Positions 56,406 to 64,000 of a stretch of 64,000 bases of DNA are shown in pieces. Under the pieces are notes generated by a model that was not told where the DNA came from, searched no databases, and was given only the letters and a program-made list of their open reading frames with translations. The translations under genes and the position numbers were made by a program. Source of the stretch: Luteimonas sp. (GTDB taxonomy: Bacteria; Pseudomonadota; Gammaproteobacteria; Xanthomonadales; Xanthomonadaceae); the NCBI GenBank assembly GCA_024707405.1, contig JANPZU010000003.1:558001-622000 (forward strand), in the 5' to 3' direction. The stretch's first letter is position 1. Every line of letters starts with the position of its first letter.

Positions 56406-56963
56406 TCAAGGCCGCCAGTTGGCGTTGTTCTCCCAGAACTCGACCGCCGTGCGATATGCATCGCGATCCAGCGGCACGCCGGAACCGCCTTCCTCCACGC
56501 CCAGTGCGTTGCGCATCATCGTGATCGGCGCCATCGGCATCTCTTCCGGCTGCATCGTGTACAGGCAGCCCACCACGCCCCAGTCGCGGTCGATCGACGC
56601 GCCTTCCTTCGCCAACTGTTCCGCGCTGTAGAGGATCACGACCAGGTATTCGGCGACCGGCGGCTCCACGCCTTCGAACCAGCGCACCAGTACCGGCAGT
56701 TCCTGCTTCGTGCGCGCCTCGTAGGCACTGCGCAACAGGTGCCGGTTGCCGTCGGTGATCGGCACGGTCAGGCAACGCGTCGACGTCCAGTTGCGATGCA
56801 CGTGCAGCTTGCAGAACGGCGCGTAGCCATCCAGCACCTTCAAGGGCGCGTGTTCGTCGAGATGACGCTCGAACTGCTCCGCCGTGCAATCTCGAATGGT
56901 GTTGCCGCGCGGTTCGCGGGGGAACAGGCGCGTGCGCGCGAATGGCGTGAGGCGGATGGACAT
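56406..56963 (-). CDS. DUF3228 family protein
   Basis: This 185-residue conserved protein has no known function. The diagnostic region is GVVGCLYTMQPEEMPMAPIT, then MMRNALGVEEGGSGVPLDRD and FWENNANW. The upstream frame extends to 57110, but the start at 56963 (MSIRLTPFARTRLF) fits the family. It is divergent from metF. Confidence 0.8.
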   Translation of the reverse strand: MSIRLTPFARTRLFPREPRGNTIRDCTAEQFERHLDEHAPLKVLDGYAPFCKLHVHRNWTSTRCLTVPITDGNRHLLRSAYEARTKQELPVLVRWFEGVEPPVAEYLVVILYSAEQLAKEGASIDRDWGVVGCLYTMQPEEMPMAPITMMRNALGVEEGGSGVPLDRDAYRTAVEFWENNANWRP

Positions 56964-57060
56964 GCGCAGCATCAAGCGATCAGGTGGCCGCTCAGGGTAG
57001 CGGTCGATGCGGTCGGGCGGCACCCCACCGGCATGGCGACTGGCCGGGCCGAGGCGATCA

Positions 57061-57089
57061 TTACGTTCATCGCGATAGAAAGATATAAT
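57061..57089 (+). promoter_or_regulatory. candidate sigma-70 promoter of metF
   Basis: TATAAT at 57084-57089 lies 30 bases before the metF start. A weak -35 (TTACGT, 57061-57066) precedes it with a 17-base spacer. The -10 hexamer is a perfect match and stands out in GC-rich DNA. Confidence 0.55.
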
Positions 57090-57118
57090 TACAGCCATCC
57101 AGCCCGGCAAACGACGCG

Positions 57119-57943
57119 ATGACCACGATCAGCTTCGAGTTCTATCCGCCCAAGACCGACGAGCAGCGCACGCAACTCGACCGCACGGCGGACAAGCTCA
57201 AGGCGCACGGGCCGGAGTACGTCTCGTGCACCTTCGGCGCGGGCGGCTCGACCCTGAGCTACACCTCCGAAACCGTGCGGCACCTCAAGCAACACCATGC
57301 CCTAGATGCGGCACCACACCTGTCGTGCGTGGGCGGCACCCGCGACGAGATCGGCGAACTGCTCGACCAGTACAAGGTGATCGGTTGCCGGCGCATCGTT
57401 GCGCTGCGCGGCGACCTGCCCTCGGGCATGGGCCATCCGGGCGACCTGCGCTATGCCGCCGACCTGATCGCCTTCATCCGCGACCGCCATGGCGACCATT
57501 TCCACATCGAAGTCGGCGCCTATCCCGAGACCCACCCGCAGGCACAGGACGCCCTGGCCGACCTTAGGCATTTCAAGGCCAAGGTGGATGCCGGCGCCGA
57601 TGCCGCGATCACCCAGTACTTCTACAACGCCGACGCCTATTTCCATTTCGTCGATGCGGTGCGTGCGCTGGGCGTGGGCATCCCGATCGTGCCCGGCATC
57701 ATGCCGATCTCGAACTTTTCGCAGTTGCGCCGCTTCTCCGAGCAATGCGGCGCCGAGATCCCGCGCTGGATCACCCGCAAGATGCAGGCCTACGGCGACG
57801 ACGCCGAGAGCATTCGCGACTTCGGCGCGGACGTGGTGGCGGCACTGTGCCGGCGCCTGCTCGACGGTGGCGCGCCGTCGCTCCATTTCTACACGCTCAA
57901 CCTCGCCAAGCCGACGCAATCGGTGCTGTCGCGCCTGGCCTGA
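57119..57943 (+). CDS. metF: 5,10-methylenetetrahydrofolate reductase
   Basis: This 274-residue FAD-dependent TIM-barrel enzyme makes 5-methyltetrahydrofolate for methionine synthesis. Family features are ISFEFYPPKTDEQ, SCTFGAGGST, VGGTRDEI, IVALRGDLP, YPETHPQA, ITQYFYNADAYFHFVDA and PGIMPISNFSQLRRFS. With metK and ahcY it covers three steps of the methyl cycle in this region. Confidence 0.96.
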   Translation: MTTISFEFYPPKTDEQRTQLDRTADKLKAHGPEYVSCTFGAGGSTLSYTSETVRHLKQHHALDAAPHLSCVGGTRDEIGELLDQYKVIGCRRIVALRGDLPSGMGHPGDLRYAADLIAFIRDRHGDHFHIEVGAYPETHPQAQDALADLRHFKAKVDAGADAAITQYFYNADAYFHFVDAVRALGVGIPIVPGIMPISNFSQLRRFSEQCGAEIPRWITRKMQAYGDDAESIRDFGADVVAALCRRLLDGGAPSLHFYTLNLAKPTQSVLSRLA

Positions 57944-58018
57944 ACCGGCATCGACCGGCGGCCTTCCATTTCCACGCGAATGCTTCCGCCCCTGCGGAGG
58001 CGACGCTAGCCTGTGCCG

Positions 58019-58693
58019 ATGCGCCGCGCTTCCGTCTTGTTGCCGACCATCCTGCTGATCGTAGCGGCCTGCTTCGCACCCGACGCCGCCGCACAGGTGC
58101 AACGCTGCGAAACGGCCGACGGCCGCACCATCTACACCGACAAGGAATGCCAGGACGTGGGCGCCGCCGAGCGCATTCCGCGTGGACAGGACACGGGCCG
58201 GGCCGGATCGCATCGCAGGCAATGCAGCCGGACGCTGCAGGATCTGACCTTCGAACTCGCCATGTCCATCGACGCGCAGGACGTGAACCGCCTGGCCGGC
58301 CTCTACCACTGGCCGGGCATCGGCACCCACAACGGTTACGCGCTCATGGAACGGCTCGACGCCATCGCACGACGACCGCTGGTCGATGTCCGGCCACTGC
58401 ATGACGACGATGAACCCGTCGCGCAACCGGTGGATGCGCCGGCCCCGTCCAGGGTGGATGATGCCCGGCCACCCTCTTCCGCCGAGTTGATGCGCAGCGC
58501 GACACCATGGCGCCCTTCCACCGGCATCGCCGACAGGCCGCCGCCCGAGGCCACTGCGCCAGTGGAAACGCCACGCCCGCGCCGTGTGCCGCATGCGATC
58601 CAGGTCGACCAGACGCTCGCCAACACCGGCACACCGTCGCGCACGGTGTTCGGCCTGCGCCGGCACCTGGGCTGCTGGTGGATCAGCTTCTGA
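58019..58693 (+). CDS. exported protein of unknown function with DUF4124-like start
   Basis: This is a 224-residue protein with a signal peptide (LLPTILLIVAACFAPDAAAQ). A short cysteine-bearing segment then follows (VQRCETADGRTIYTDKECQD), typical of DUF4124-like exported proteins of xanthomonads. A proline-rich linker (PVAQPVDAPAPSRVDDARPP) leads to a C terminus ending LRRHLGCWWISF. The middle (LAGLYHWPGIGTHNGYALMERL) may be a separate small domain. GTG at 58013 is an alternative start. Function unknown. Confidence 0.72.
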   Translation: MRRASVLLPTILLIVAACFAPDAAAQVQRCETADGRTIYTDKECQDVGAAERIPRGQDTGRAGSHRRQCSRTLQDLTFELAMSIDAQDVNRLAGLYHWPGIGTHNGYALMERLDAIARRPLVDVRPLHDDDEPVAQPVDAPAPSRVDDARPPSSAELMRSATPWRPSTGIADRPPPEATAPVETPRPRRVPHAIQVDQTLANTGTPSRTVFGLRRHLGCWWISF

Positions 58694-58769
58694 CCGGACG
58701 CATCCGGGCAACGGCGATCGGATCCCCGCGTTCGGGCACAATATCGCCTTCGCGATTCGGGGACATCCG

Positions 58770-59681
58770 ATGCAATACCCGCAATGGATCTGGCACAACG
58801 GCACGATCAAGCCGTGGGCCGAGGCCACCACCCACGTGATGGCGCATGCGCTGCACTACGGCTCATCGGTGTTCGAAGGCATCCGCTGCTACGACACGCC
58901 CGGCGGCCCGGCGATCTTCCGCCTGAGCGACCACAACAAGCGGCTGTACCTGTCGGCGAAGATCCACGAAATCGACATCCCCTACTCGCTCGACGAGATC
59001 AACGCCGCCTGCCGCGAGGTGGTGAAGGCGAACGAGAACACCACCGACTACCTGCGTCCGGTCGCATTCCGCGGACTCGGCGGCTTCGGCCTGTCGGCGG
59101 ACACGCCGACCGACGTGGCGGTGGCGACCTGGAAGATGGGCCGCTACCTCGGTGCCGACGTGCTGGAGAACGGCATCGACGCCTGCGTATCGAGCTGGCA
59201 GCGGTTCGCGCCCAACACCATCCCGGCCGGCGCCAAGGCCGGCGGCAACTACCTGTCGGGCACGCTGGTCGCACGCGAGGCACGCCGCCTCGGCTTCGGC
59301 GAGGGCATCGCGCTGGCGTCCACCGGCCTGCTCAGCGAAGGTGCCGGCGAAAACCTGTTCCTCGTCTTCGATGGTGCCCTGCACACCACGCCGGTCAGCG
59401 CCGCGCTGCTCAACGGCATCACCCGCAACTCGATCATCTCGCTCGCACGCGACGCCGGCATCGACGTCATCGAGCGCGACCTGCCACGCGAATACCTGTA
59501 CCTGTGCGACGAGTTGTTCATGTGCGGCACGGCGGCGGAAATCACCCCGATCCGTTCGGTCGACGGCCGCCAGGTCGGCGCCGGCAAGGCCGGCCCGATC
59601 ACGCGCCAGTTGCAGTCGCTGTTCTTCGGACTGTTCGACGGCAGCACGCCCGACAAGCACGGCTGGCTGGAAACGCTGTAG
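58770..59681 (+). CDS. ilvE: branched-chain amino acid aminotransferase
   Basis: This 303-residue PLP enzyme of fold type IV carries out the last step of leucine, isoleucine and valine synthesis. Landmarks are MAHALHYGSSVFEGIRCY, the Lys-bearing AGAKAGGNYLSGTLVAREARRLGFGEGI, STGLLSEGAGENLFLV and DELFMCGTAAEITPIRSVDGR. The start at 58770 gives the family N terminus (QYPQWIWHNGTI). A REP-like hairpin begins at its stop codon. Confidence 0.94.
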   Translation: MQYPQWIWHNGTIKPWAEATTHVMAHALHYGSSVFEGIRCYDTPGGPAIFRLSDHNKRLYLSAKIHEIDIPYSLDEINAACREVVKANENTTDYLRPVAFRGLGGFGLSADTPTDVAVATWKMGRYLGADVLENGIDACVSSWQRFAPNTIPAGAKAGGNYLSGTLVAREARRLGFGEGIALASTGLLSEGAGENLFLVFDGALHTTPVSAALLNGITRNSIISLARDAGIDVIERDLPREYLYLCDELFMCGTAAEITPIRSVDGRQVGAGKAGPITRQLQSLFFGLFDGSTPDKHGWLETL

Positions 59682-59784
59682 GGCGGGCCTTGGCCCGCCA
59701 TTGCGTTCATGCCGCATCGTCGGCAGCGCGCCGGCGGGTTTTGAAGACAGGCGTAGCACAAAGGCGAGCCAAGGCCCGTCCTAT
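59679..59784. repeat. inverted pair of REP-like elements
   Basis: GTAGGGCGGGCCTTGGCCC (from 59679) forms a tight hairpin (GGCGGGCC/GGCCCGCC, 59682-59699). About 65 bases later a diverged copy appears in the opposite orientation, GGCGAGCCAAGGCCCGTCC (59762-59780). Two inverted REP-type units with a spacer are a BIME-like arrangement common in xanthomonads. The pair spans the junction of the convergent ilvE and kinase genes and provides the kinase stop codon. It probably ends transcription in both directions. Confidence 0.7.
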
Positions 59785-61127
59785 GTTGCTCCACTCCCGC
59801 GATCGGGGCGGAACGTCAGCGTGGCGACCACGCCTTTCTCCTTGCCCGGCACCACGCGCACACTCCAGTCGTACAGGGCGCACAGGCGTCGCACGATCGA
59901 CAGACCGATGCCGCCGCCCTGCGAGTGCTCGGCATGCGAGCCGCGGTAGCCGCGCTCGAACAGGCGCGCGGCATCCTCGGCACTGAGGCCGGGGCCTGAA
60001 TCGATCACCTCGACGGCATCATCCAGCAGCCGCACCACCACGTCACCTTGCTGCGTGTACTTCACGGCATTGCCGATGAGGTTGCCCAACGCAACATTGA
60101 CCGCAGCCTCAGGCGCATCCACCACGACTTGCCCAAGTTTACCGACCAGGTGCAGCGCCAAAGGCCGCGTGCCGATCTGCGTCCGGTGCGCGTCGAACAA
60201 CTGTTCCGCGATTCTCGCCACGTCGGTACTGCCGTGGCCACGCTCGTTCCGCGACAACAGCAACAACGCGCTGATCAGGTCGGTGCACTGCTGTTCGGCA
60301 CGCTGGATGCGCAGCAACCGGGACTTCGTTTTTTCATCCAGCTCCGGGCGCGAGAGCAGCAACTCCACCGCGCCCTTGATCACCGCCAAGGGCGTGCGCA
60401 GCTCGTGGCTGACATCGGCGTTGAACTCGCGATCGCGCTGCACCACCTCGGTCAGGCGCGATGCGTAGTCGTCCAGCGCTTTCGCCAGTTCCCCTACCTC
60501 GTCATCCGGGAAGTGCGGGGCCAGCGCTTCGGGCGACGTGCTGCCACCGGAACGGCTCAAGCGACTGGCAAGTTCGGACACCGGGCTCATCACGCGCGAA
60601 GCCGACCACCAGCCGACCACCAGCGACAGCAGGCTGAGTATCGCCACCAGGAAGATCAGCGCCGTCCTCAGCCTGTTTTCGCTCTCACGCTCTTCCGCAA
60701 TGCCGTAGGCAAGGAAGAACCAGTAGTTCTGATCCTTGCGAACCGCGAGCTTGTACACGCGATCGGGATCATCGGGCGCCACCAGCTCATGGACGCCGTT
60801 GGGCAAATCCCGCCACTCGGGTGGCACCCGATCCAGCCTGTCCACGCTGAACATGCGGCCCTGGATCTTTTCGAAGGCGACACCGACTGCATCCGGATCT
60901 CGGTAGAAGCCATCGGCGTAGAGGTTGTTGTTCTTGACCAGGGTATCGGCGATCACCCGGTTCTCGACGCGGTTCTGGATGTAGAAGGTCGCGGCCGCGA
61001 TGAAGGCCGACAGGAACATGCCCAGCAACACGAACGACAGGATGATGCGGCTGCGCAGCCGCCTGCGATAACGCCGCGCAGCCCGGATCCGTGGAGCGGC
61101 TGGCGTGGCCGGCTCAGCTTCCGCCAT
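59781..61127 (-). CDS. sensor histidine kinase
   Basis: This 448-residue membrane kinase has two transmembrane helices (near 27-47, ILSFVLLGMFLSAFIAAATFY, and near 160-178) around a periplasmic sensor of about 110 residues. A HAMP-like segment follows, then the H-box FNADVSHELRTPLAVIKGAVELL, N-box NLIGNAVKY and G-boxes DSGPGLS and GGGIGLSIVRRL. Its start lies inside the 3' end of the response-regulator gene (14-base overlap), so the two are a coupled pair. The signal is unknown. Confidence 0.93.
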   Translation of the reverse strand: MAEAEPATPAAPRIRAARRYRRRLRSRIILSFVLLGMFLSAFIAAATFYIQNRVENRVIADTLVKNNNLYADGFYRDPDAVGVAFEKIQGRMFSVDRLDRVPPEWRDLPNGVHELVAPDDPDRVYKLAVRKDQNYWFFLAYGIAEERESENRLRTALIFLVAILSLLSLVVGWWSASRVMSPVSELASRLSRSGGSTSPEALAPHFPDDEVGELAKALDDYASRLTEVVQRDREFNADVSHELRTPLAVIKGAVELLLSRPELDEKTKSRLLRIQRAEQQCTDLISALLLLSRNERGHGSTDVARIAEQLFDAHRTQIGTRPLALHLVGKLGQVVVDAPEAAVNVALGNLIGNAVKYTQQGDVVVRLLDDAVEVIDSGPGLSAEDAARLFERGYRGSHAEHSQGGGIGLSIVRRLCALYDWSVRVVPGKEKGVVATLTFRPDRGSGAT

Positions 61128-61797
61128 CTGGCGCGGCGATCCGGTAGCCGATGCCGTGGCGGGTCTGGATCAGCGGCGTTTCGAACGGCTTGTCGACCAC
61201 CGCACGCAAGCCATGGATGTGCACCCGCAGCGAATCCGAATCCGGCAATTCCTCGCCCCAGACGCGGGTCTCCAGGCCCTGGCGCGTCACCACGGCGGGT
61301 GACGCTTCCATCAGCGCCTGAAGGATCTTCAACGCCGTCGGATTGAGCTGCAGCAGCTTCCCCTGGCGCCGCACTTCCAGCGTGTCGAGGTTGTACTCCA
61401 GGTCGGCGACGTCCAGCACGCGCGTCTGCACGCCCTTGCCCCGGCGCGACAGCGCGTTTAGTCGCACCTCGACCTCCTGCAGTGCGAACGGCTTGATCAG
61501 GTAGTCGTCGGCACCGGAATCGAACCCGGCCAGCTTGTTCTCCAGGCTGTCGCGCGCGGTCAGCATGAGCACCGGCGTCTGCTTGCGCGCTTCGTTGCGA
61601 AGCTTGCGGCAGACCTCCAGCCCATCCATGCCCGGCAGGTTGAGGTCGAGCACGATCGCATCGAACTCGTGCACCACCGCCAAGTGCAGGCCGGTCACGC
61701 CATCGGCGGCGAAATCGACGGTGTGCCCGCGATCCTCGAGGTAGTCCCCAAGGTTCGCGGCGATGTCCTGATTGTCTTCGATGACGAGGATGCGCAA
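61114..61797 (-). CDS. OmpR-family response regulator
   Basis: This 227-residue regulator starts at TTG (61797), which places LRILVIEDNQDIAANLGDYL at the N terminus; the frame is open to an ATG at 61893 without family sequence. The phospho-acceptor Asp is in IVLDLNLPGMDGLEV and the conserved Lys in DDYLIKPFALQEVEVR. The winged helix ends with IQTRHGIGYRIAAPD. It is partner of the overlapping kinase gene. An uncommon TTG start with AGGG upstream may keep its level low. Confidence 0.9.
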   Translation of the reverse strand: MRILVIEDNQDIAANLGDYLEDRGHTVDFAADGVTGLHLAVVHEFDAIVLDLNLPGMDGLEVCRKLRNEARKQTPVLMLTARDSLENKLAGFDSGADDYLIKPFALQEVEVRLNALSRRGKGVQTRVLDVADLEYNLDTLEVRRQGKLLQLNPTALKILQALMEASPAVVTRQGLETRVWGEELPDSDSLRVHIHGLRAVVDKPFETPLIQTRHGIGYRIAAPDGGS

Positions 61798-61930
61798 TCT
61801 AGTAAACCCTGTTGGTGGAGTGCGTGAATGTTTGTGAAGAAGCTGGCTATACAAACGTGATATCGAAAGTTCGCATTTCCAGCAACACGCCAACCTGAAT
61901 CAGACACACGAAAGATATCTGTCACTCAGC

Positions 61931-62416
61931 CTATTGAGCCGGGTCAATGTTGCCGCCCCGCTGGATGGAGTGCCACCCATCCTGCATGGCTTCCCTGGCA
62001 CGCCTGCGCTCTGCAACGGTTGCGCAATCATTTTTCCTGAGCCGGGTTCCTGTCCCGCTCTCGCGCCTGCAAATCACGCGGCTATCTTCCCGAGCCTGCG
62101 TCAAGATCGTGTTGACGACTTCTTGATCATTGAATACGGCTACCCGCGCCTCATCCCGAAGCGCGTCCAGTGATCCTGACTGATCCAGATGCCGCTGAAT
62201 CCGATCCAGTGCATGCCGCACCTTGTCGCGATCTTGGGCTGAGATTTCCACGTAAGTCGTGCCATCTGCAAGTTCAGACTCGACCTTGTTGCGTTGTTCC
62301 AGAAAGGTCGTTGCGCCCTCCCCGAGGGTGACCGGCGTGTTGTTGGCCACGGCAACACCGACCATCCCGCCGCAGAGCACAAGCAACGCAACGCCACCCG
62401 ACATGCGCTTGAACAT
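61931..62416 (-). CDS. exported protein of unknown function
   Basis: This is a 161-residue protein with a signal peptide (GGVALLVLCGGMVGVAVAN). A helical mature part follows (VEISAQDRDKVRHALDRIQRHL, DEARVAVFNDQEVVNTILTQ). It carries two cysteines (ICRRESGTGTRLRKNDC) that could form a disulfide. A basic helix ends the protein. I do not recognise a named family. It lies upstream of the response-regulator gene on the same strand, so a link to that two-component system is possible. Confidence 0.68.
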   Translation of the reverse strand: MFKRMSGGVALLVLCGGMVGVAVANNTPVTLGEGATTFLEQRNKVESELADGTTYVEISAQDRDKVRHALDRIQRHLDQSGSLDALRDEARVAVFNDQEVVNTILTQAREDSRVICRRESGTGTRLRKNDCATVAERRRAREAMQDGWHSIQRGGNIDPAQ

Positions 62417-62550
62417 TACATCGACTCCTTAGAAATTGACAGATCAGAAGCGGCACGACCGACTGCACCCCGCACAGGCAGGTGTGCACGCATACGAATC
62501 CTATTACGCCACGAACACCAGACCAACTCTCGAAAGCACGCCGAGGGCAC

Positions 62551-62583
62551 AAAAAGGGCCCTGACGATGCCATCGCCGGGCCC
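62551..62583 (-). terminator. terminator-like hairpin downstream of rimK
   Basis: Read on the minus strand, GGGCCC (62583-62578) pairs with GGGCCC (62561-62556), with GATGGCATC as an inner palindrome. Five T residues follow (62555-62551). It lies about 135 bases past the rimK stop in the gap 62417-62717, which otherwise shows no gene. An AT-rich tract with repeated GTTAA sits next to rimK. Confidence 0.6.
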
Positions 62584-62717
62584 GAAGGTACTGCCCCGAT
62601 TACCGTAATGCTGACGACTGGATCCTTGGAGAGAAGCAGGAAGATCGCTCGATTCCGGTCGATCCAAGTTATCCCCGATCCAATTAAGCCCTTGTTAAAA
62701 CGAATGTTAATTTCTGG

Positions 62718-63623
62718 TTAACCCGACGTTTCCCGCATCCGGCCTTCGCGACAGGTGCTGGCCACCACATGGGCAACGATCCGGCCGGCCACATCCGTCC
62801 CGGTCGCCTCCTCGATCCCTTCCAGCCCTGGTGAGGCATTGACCTCGAGCACCAGCGGGCCGCGGCGCGAGGGGATGAGATCCACCCCGGCCACACCCAA
62901 TCCCAGCGATCGCGCCGCTTCGACCGCGATCCGGCACTCTCCTGGCGTCGGCTCGACCGCGGTTGCCGTACCACCACGGTGCAGGTTGGCCCGGAACTCC
63001 CCCGGCGCCGCCTGCCTGCGGATCGCGGCGACCACCTCGTCACCCACCACGAAACAGCGCATGTCGCCACCCTCGGCCTCGGCAATGAACTCCTGGACGA
63101 GGAAATTGGCATACAGGCCACGCAGTGCATCGACCACGCCCCGCGAGTTGGCCAGCTTCTCGGCGAGGATCACGCCGTTGCCCTGCGAGCCTTCGCTCAA
63201 CTTGACCACGTGCGGCGCCGGGCCGAGCAACGAGAGCAGGTCGGCGGTGTCGTCCGGGTTGTCGCCGAAGACCGTCAGCGGCAGGCCGATGCCCTTCGCT
63301 GCAAGCAGTTGGTGGCTGCGCAGCTTGTCGCGGGCACGCATGATCGCGTCCGACGGATTGGGCGTGAAGCTGCCCATGAGTTCGAACTGGTGCAGTACCG
63401 CGCAACCATAGCGCGTGATCGACGCACCGATGCGCGGGATCACAGCGCCGTAACCATCGATCCTGCGGCCCTTGTAGTTCATCGCGAAGCCGTCGTCGCC
63501 GATGCGCATGTAGCAGCGCAACGGATCGAGCACGCGCACACTGTGCCCGCGCGTGCGCGCGGCCTCGACCAGGCGCCGGGTCGAATACAGCTTGCTGTTG
63601 CGGGAGAGGATGGCGAATTTCAA
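62718..63623 (-). CDS. rimK: RimK, ribosomal protein S6 glutamate ligase
   Basis: This 301-residue ATP-grasp ligase adds glutamate residues to the C terminus of ribosomal protein S6. The family N terminus [20 protein letters not shown] begins directly after a TTG at 63621-63623, chosen as the start. The longer open frame to 63911 encodes no family sequence. ATP-grasp features are [37 protein letters not shown] and [26 protein letters not shown]. Confidence 0.92.
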   Translation of the reverse strand: MKFAILSRNSKLYSTRRLVEAARTRGHSVRVLDPLRCYMRIGDDGFAMNYKGRRIDGYGAVIPRIGASITRYGCAVLHQFELMGSFTPNPSDAIMRARDKLRSHQLLAAKGIGLPLTVFGDNPDDTADLLSLLGPAPHVVKLSEGSQGNGVILAEKLANSRGVVDALRGLYANFLVQEFIAEAEGGDMRCFVVGDEVVAAIRRQAAPGEFRANLHRGGTATAVEPTPGECRIAVEAARSLGLGVAGVDLIPSRRGPLVLEVNASPGLEGIEEATGTDVAGRIVAHVVASTCREGRMRETSG

Positions 63624-64000
63624 GGCCCGGTTCGCAGCGGTACGTGCGGCTTCATCGAAAACGGCGGCACCACCTTGTCGATGATGCCGCCGCCTGGGTC
63701 TGGAGCGGGTGATGGGAGCCCGGAAGCGGAAGCGCCGATAACCCGCTAATACAAAGGGAAAACCCAGCCCTATGGAGCCGGACAGACCCGCAAAAAATCG
63801 AACCCCAAAACGATACCCGGCCCCGGTTCGCAGTTTCAAGCCCTGGCGGCTTGCCGTGCCCGTCGTGCTCCGCACACTGAGCCAACCACATTGCCGGCAG
63901 GTGGCCGGCAATGTGGCCTCTCGAAGTCCGGCAGGACGTAGGGAGGCGGCCCGACCCCTGGGCTGCGTCCAGCAGCTTAGGGGGAAGCGGGAGCGACAGG
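63624..64000. other. gene-free end of window with a perfect stem-loop
   Basis: No gene or tRNA was recognised. CCACATTGCCGGC (63886-63898) and GCCGGCAATGTGG (63904-63916) form a perfect 13-bp stem with a 5-base loop and no T tail. It may be a bidirectional terminator or repeat element. A short AT-richer segment around 63740-63800 could hold the rimK promoter. Confidence 0.45.

Noticed and set aside
57302..58831. Minus-strand frame of 509 codons opposite metF
   Set aside because: No recognisable domain; metF and the exported protein explain the segment.
63690..63760. Possible tRNA 3' end (GGAGCGGGTGATGGGAGCCCGG looks like a tRNA tail)
   Set aside because: No T-loop GTTCGAATC-type sequence and no cloverleaf could be drawn.

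Overview
The window is GC-rich chromosomal DNA from a gammaproteobacterium. It most resembles the Xanthomonadaceae/Lysobacteraceae, in the range of Lysobacter, Luteimonas and their relatives. Evidence for this is the MetK and AhcY proteins, an S-adenosylhomocysteine riboswitch before ahcY, an Anbu operon, a PepSY two-component operon, large TonB-dependent receptors and a REP-type inverted repeat pair. Species-level placement is not possible from the sequence alone.

Region 1 (1-26.4 kb) reads as one phytate and inositol-phosphate utilisation locus. It holds a beta-propeller phytase lipoprotein (cut by the window edge), a divergent TonB-dependent receptor, a histidine acid phosphatase with two frameshifts, two inositol dehydrogenases, an RpiR-type regulator and a complete iol pathway (iolC fused to DUF2090, iolD, iolE, iolB, iolA). 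Next come an organophosphate-antiporter-type transporter, an inositol monophosphatase, a PhoD-type phosphatase with three frame breaks, a PepSY/response regulator/histidine kinase operon, an exported inorganic pyrophosphatase and two purple-acid-phosphatase-like enzymes. A shared AT-rich element (core AAATGGAAT) lies in the phytase/receptor, iolG/regulator and iolC intergenic regions. It probably ties phytate capture to inositol catabolism. Pho-box-like 11-bp repeats precede the last phosphatase.

Region 2 (26.4-32.3 kb) has lower GC and looks acquired. It carries a stand-alone CHAT/caspase-like protease, a remnant of an AlbA_2-type gene, a RloC-like AAA ATPase with a zinc-hook motif (frameshifted), and a complete dusB followed by a 5'-truncated second dusB. 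Together these look like a decayed defence island set into the dusB locus.

Region 3 (32.9-44 kb) holds a membrane metal-dependent hydrolase, a small exported protein and three consecutive ECF-like sigma factors. These lead, with overlapping genes, into a giant Ser/Thr kinase with a propeller sensor domain and a second TonB-dependent receptor (frameshifted). This is a candidate signalling module of planctomycete-like style.

Region 4 (44-64 kb) is mostly conserved chromosome. It holds metK, the Anbu proteasome-like operon, an S9 peptidase, ahcY behind its riboswitch, a small accessory cluster (MoaF/SnoaL, YcaC-like, SnoaL, AraC), a DUF3228 protein, metF, ilvE, a two-component system and rimK.

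Reading-frame lesions are numerous: nine indels in six genes plus two suspicious in-frame stops. All sit in accessory or transport genes, while the housekeeping and iol genes are intact. Whether this is gene decay or assembly error cannot be settled from the sequence.
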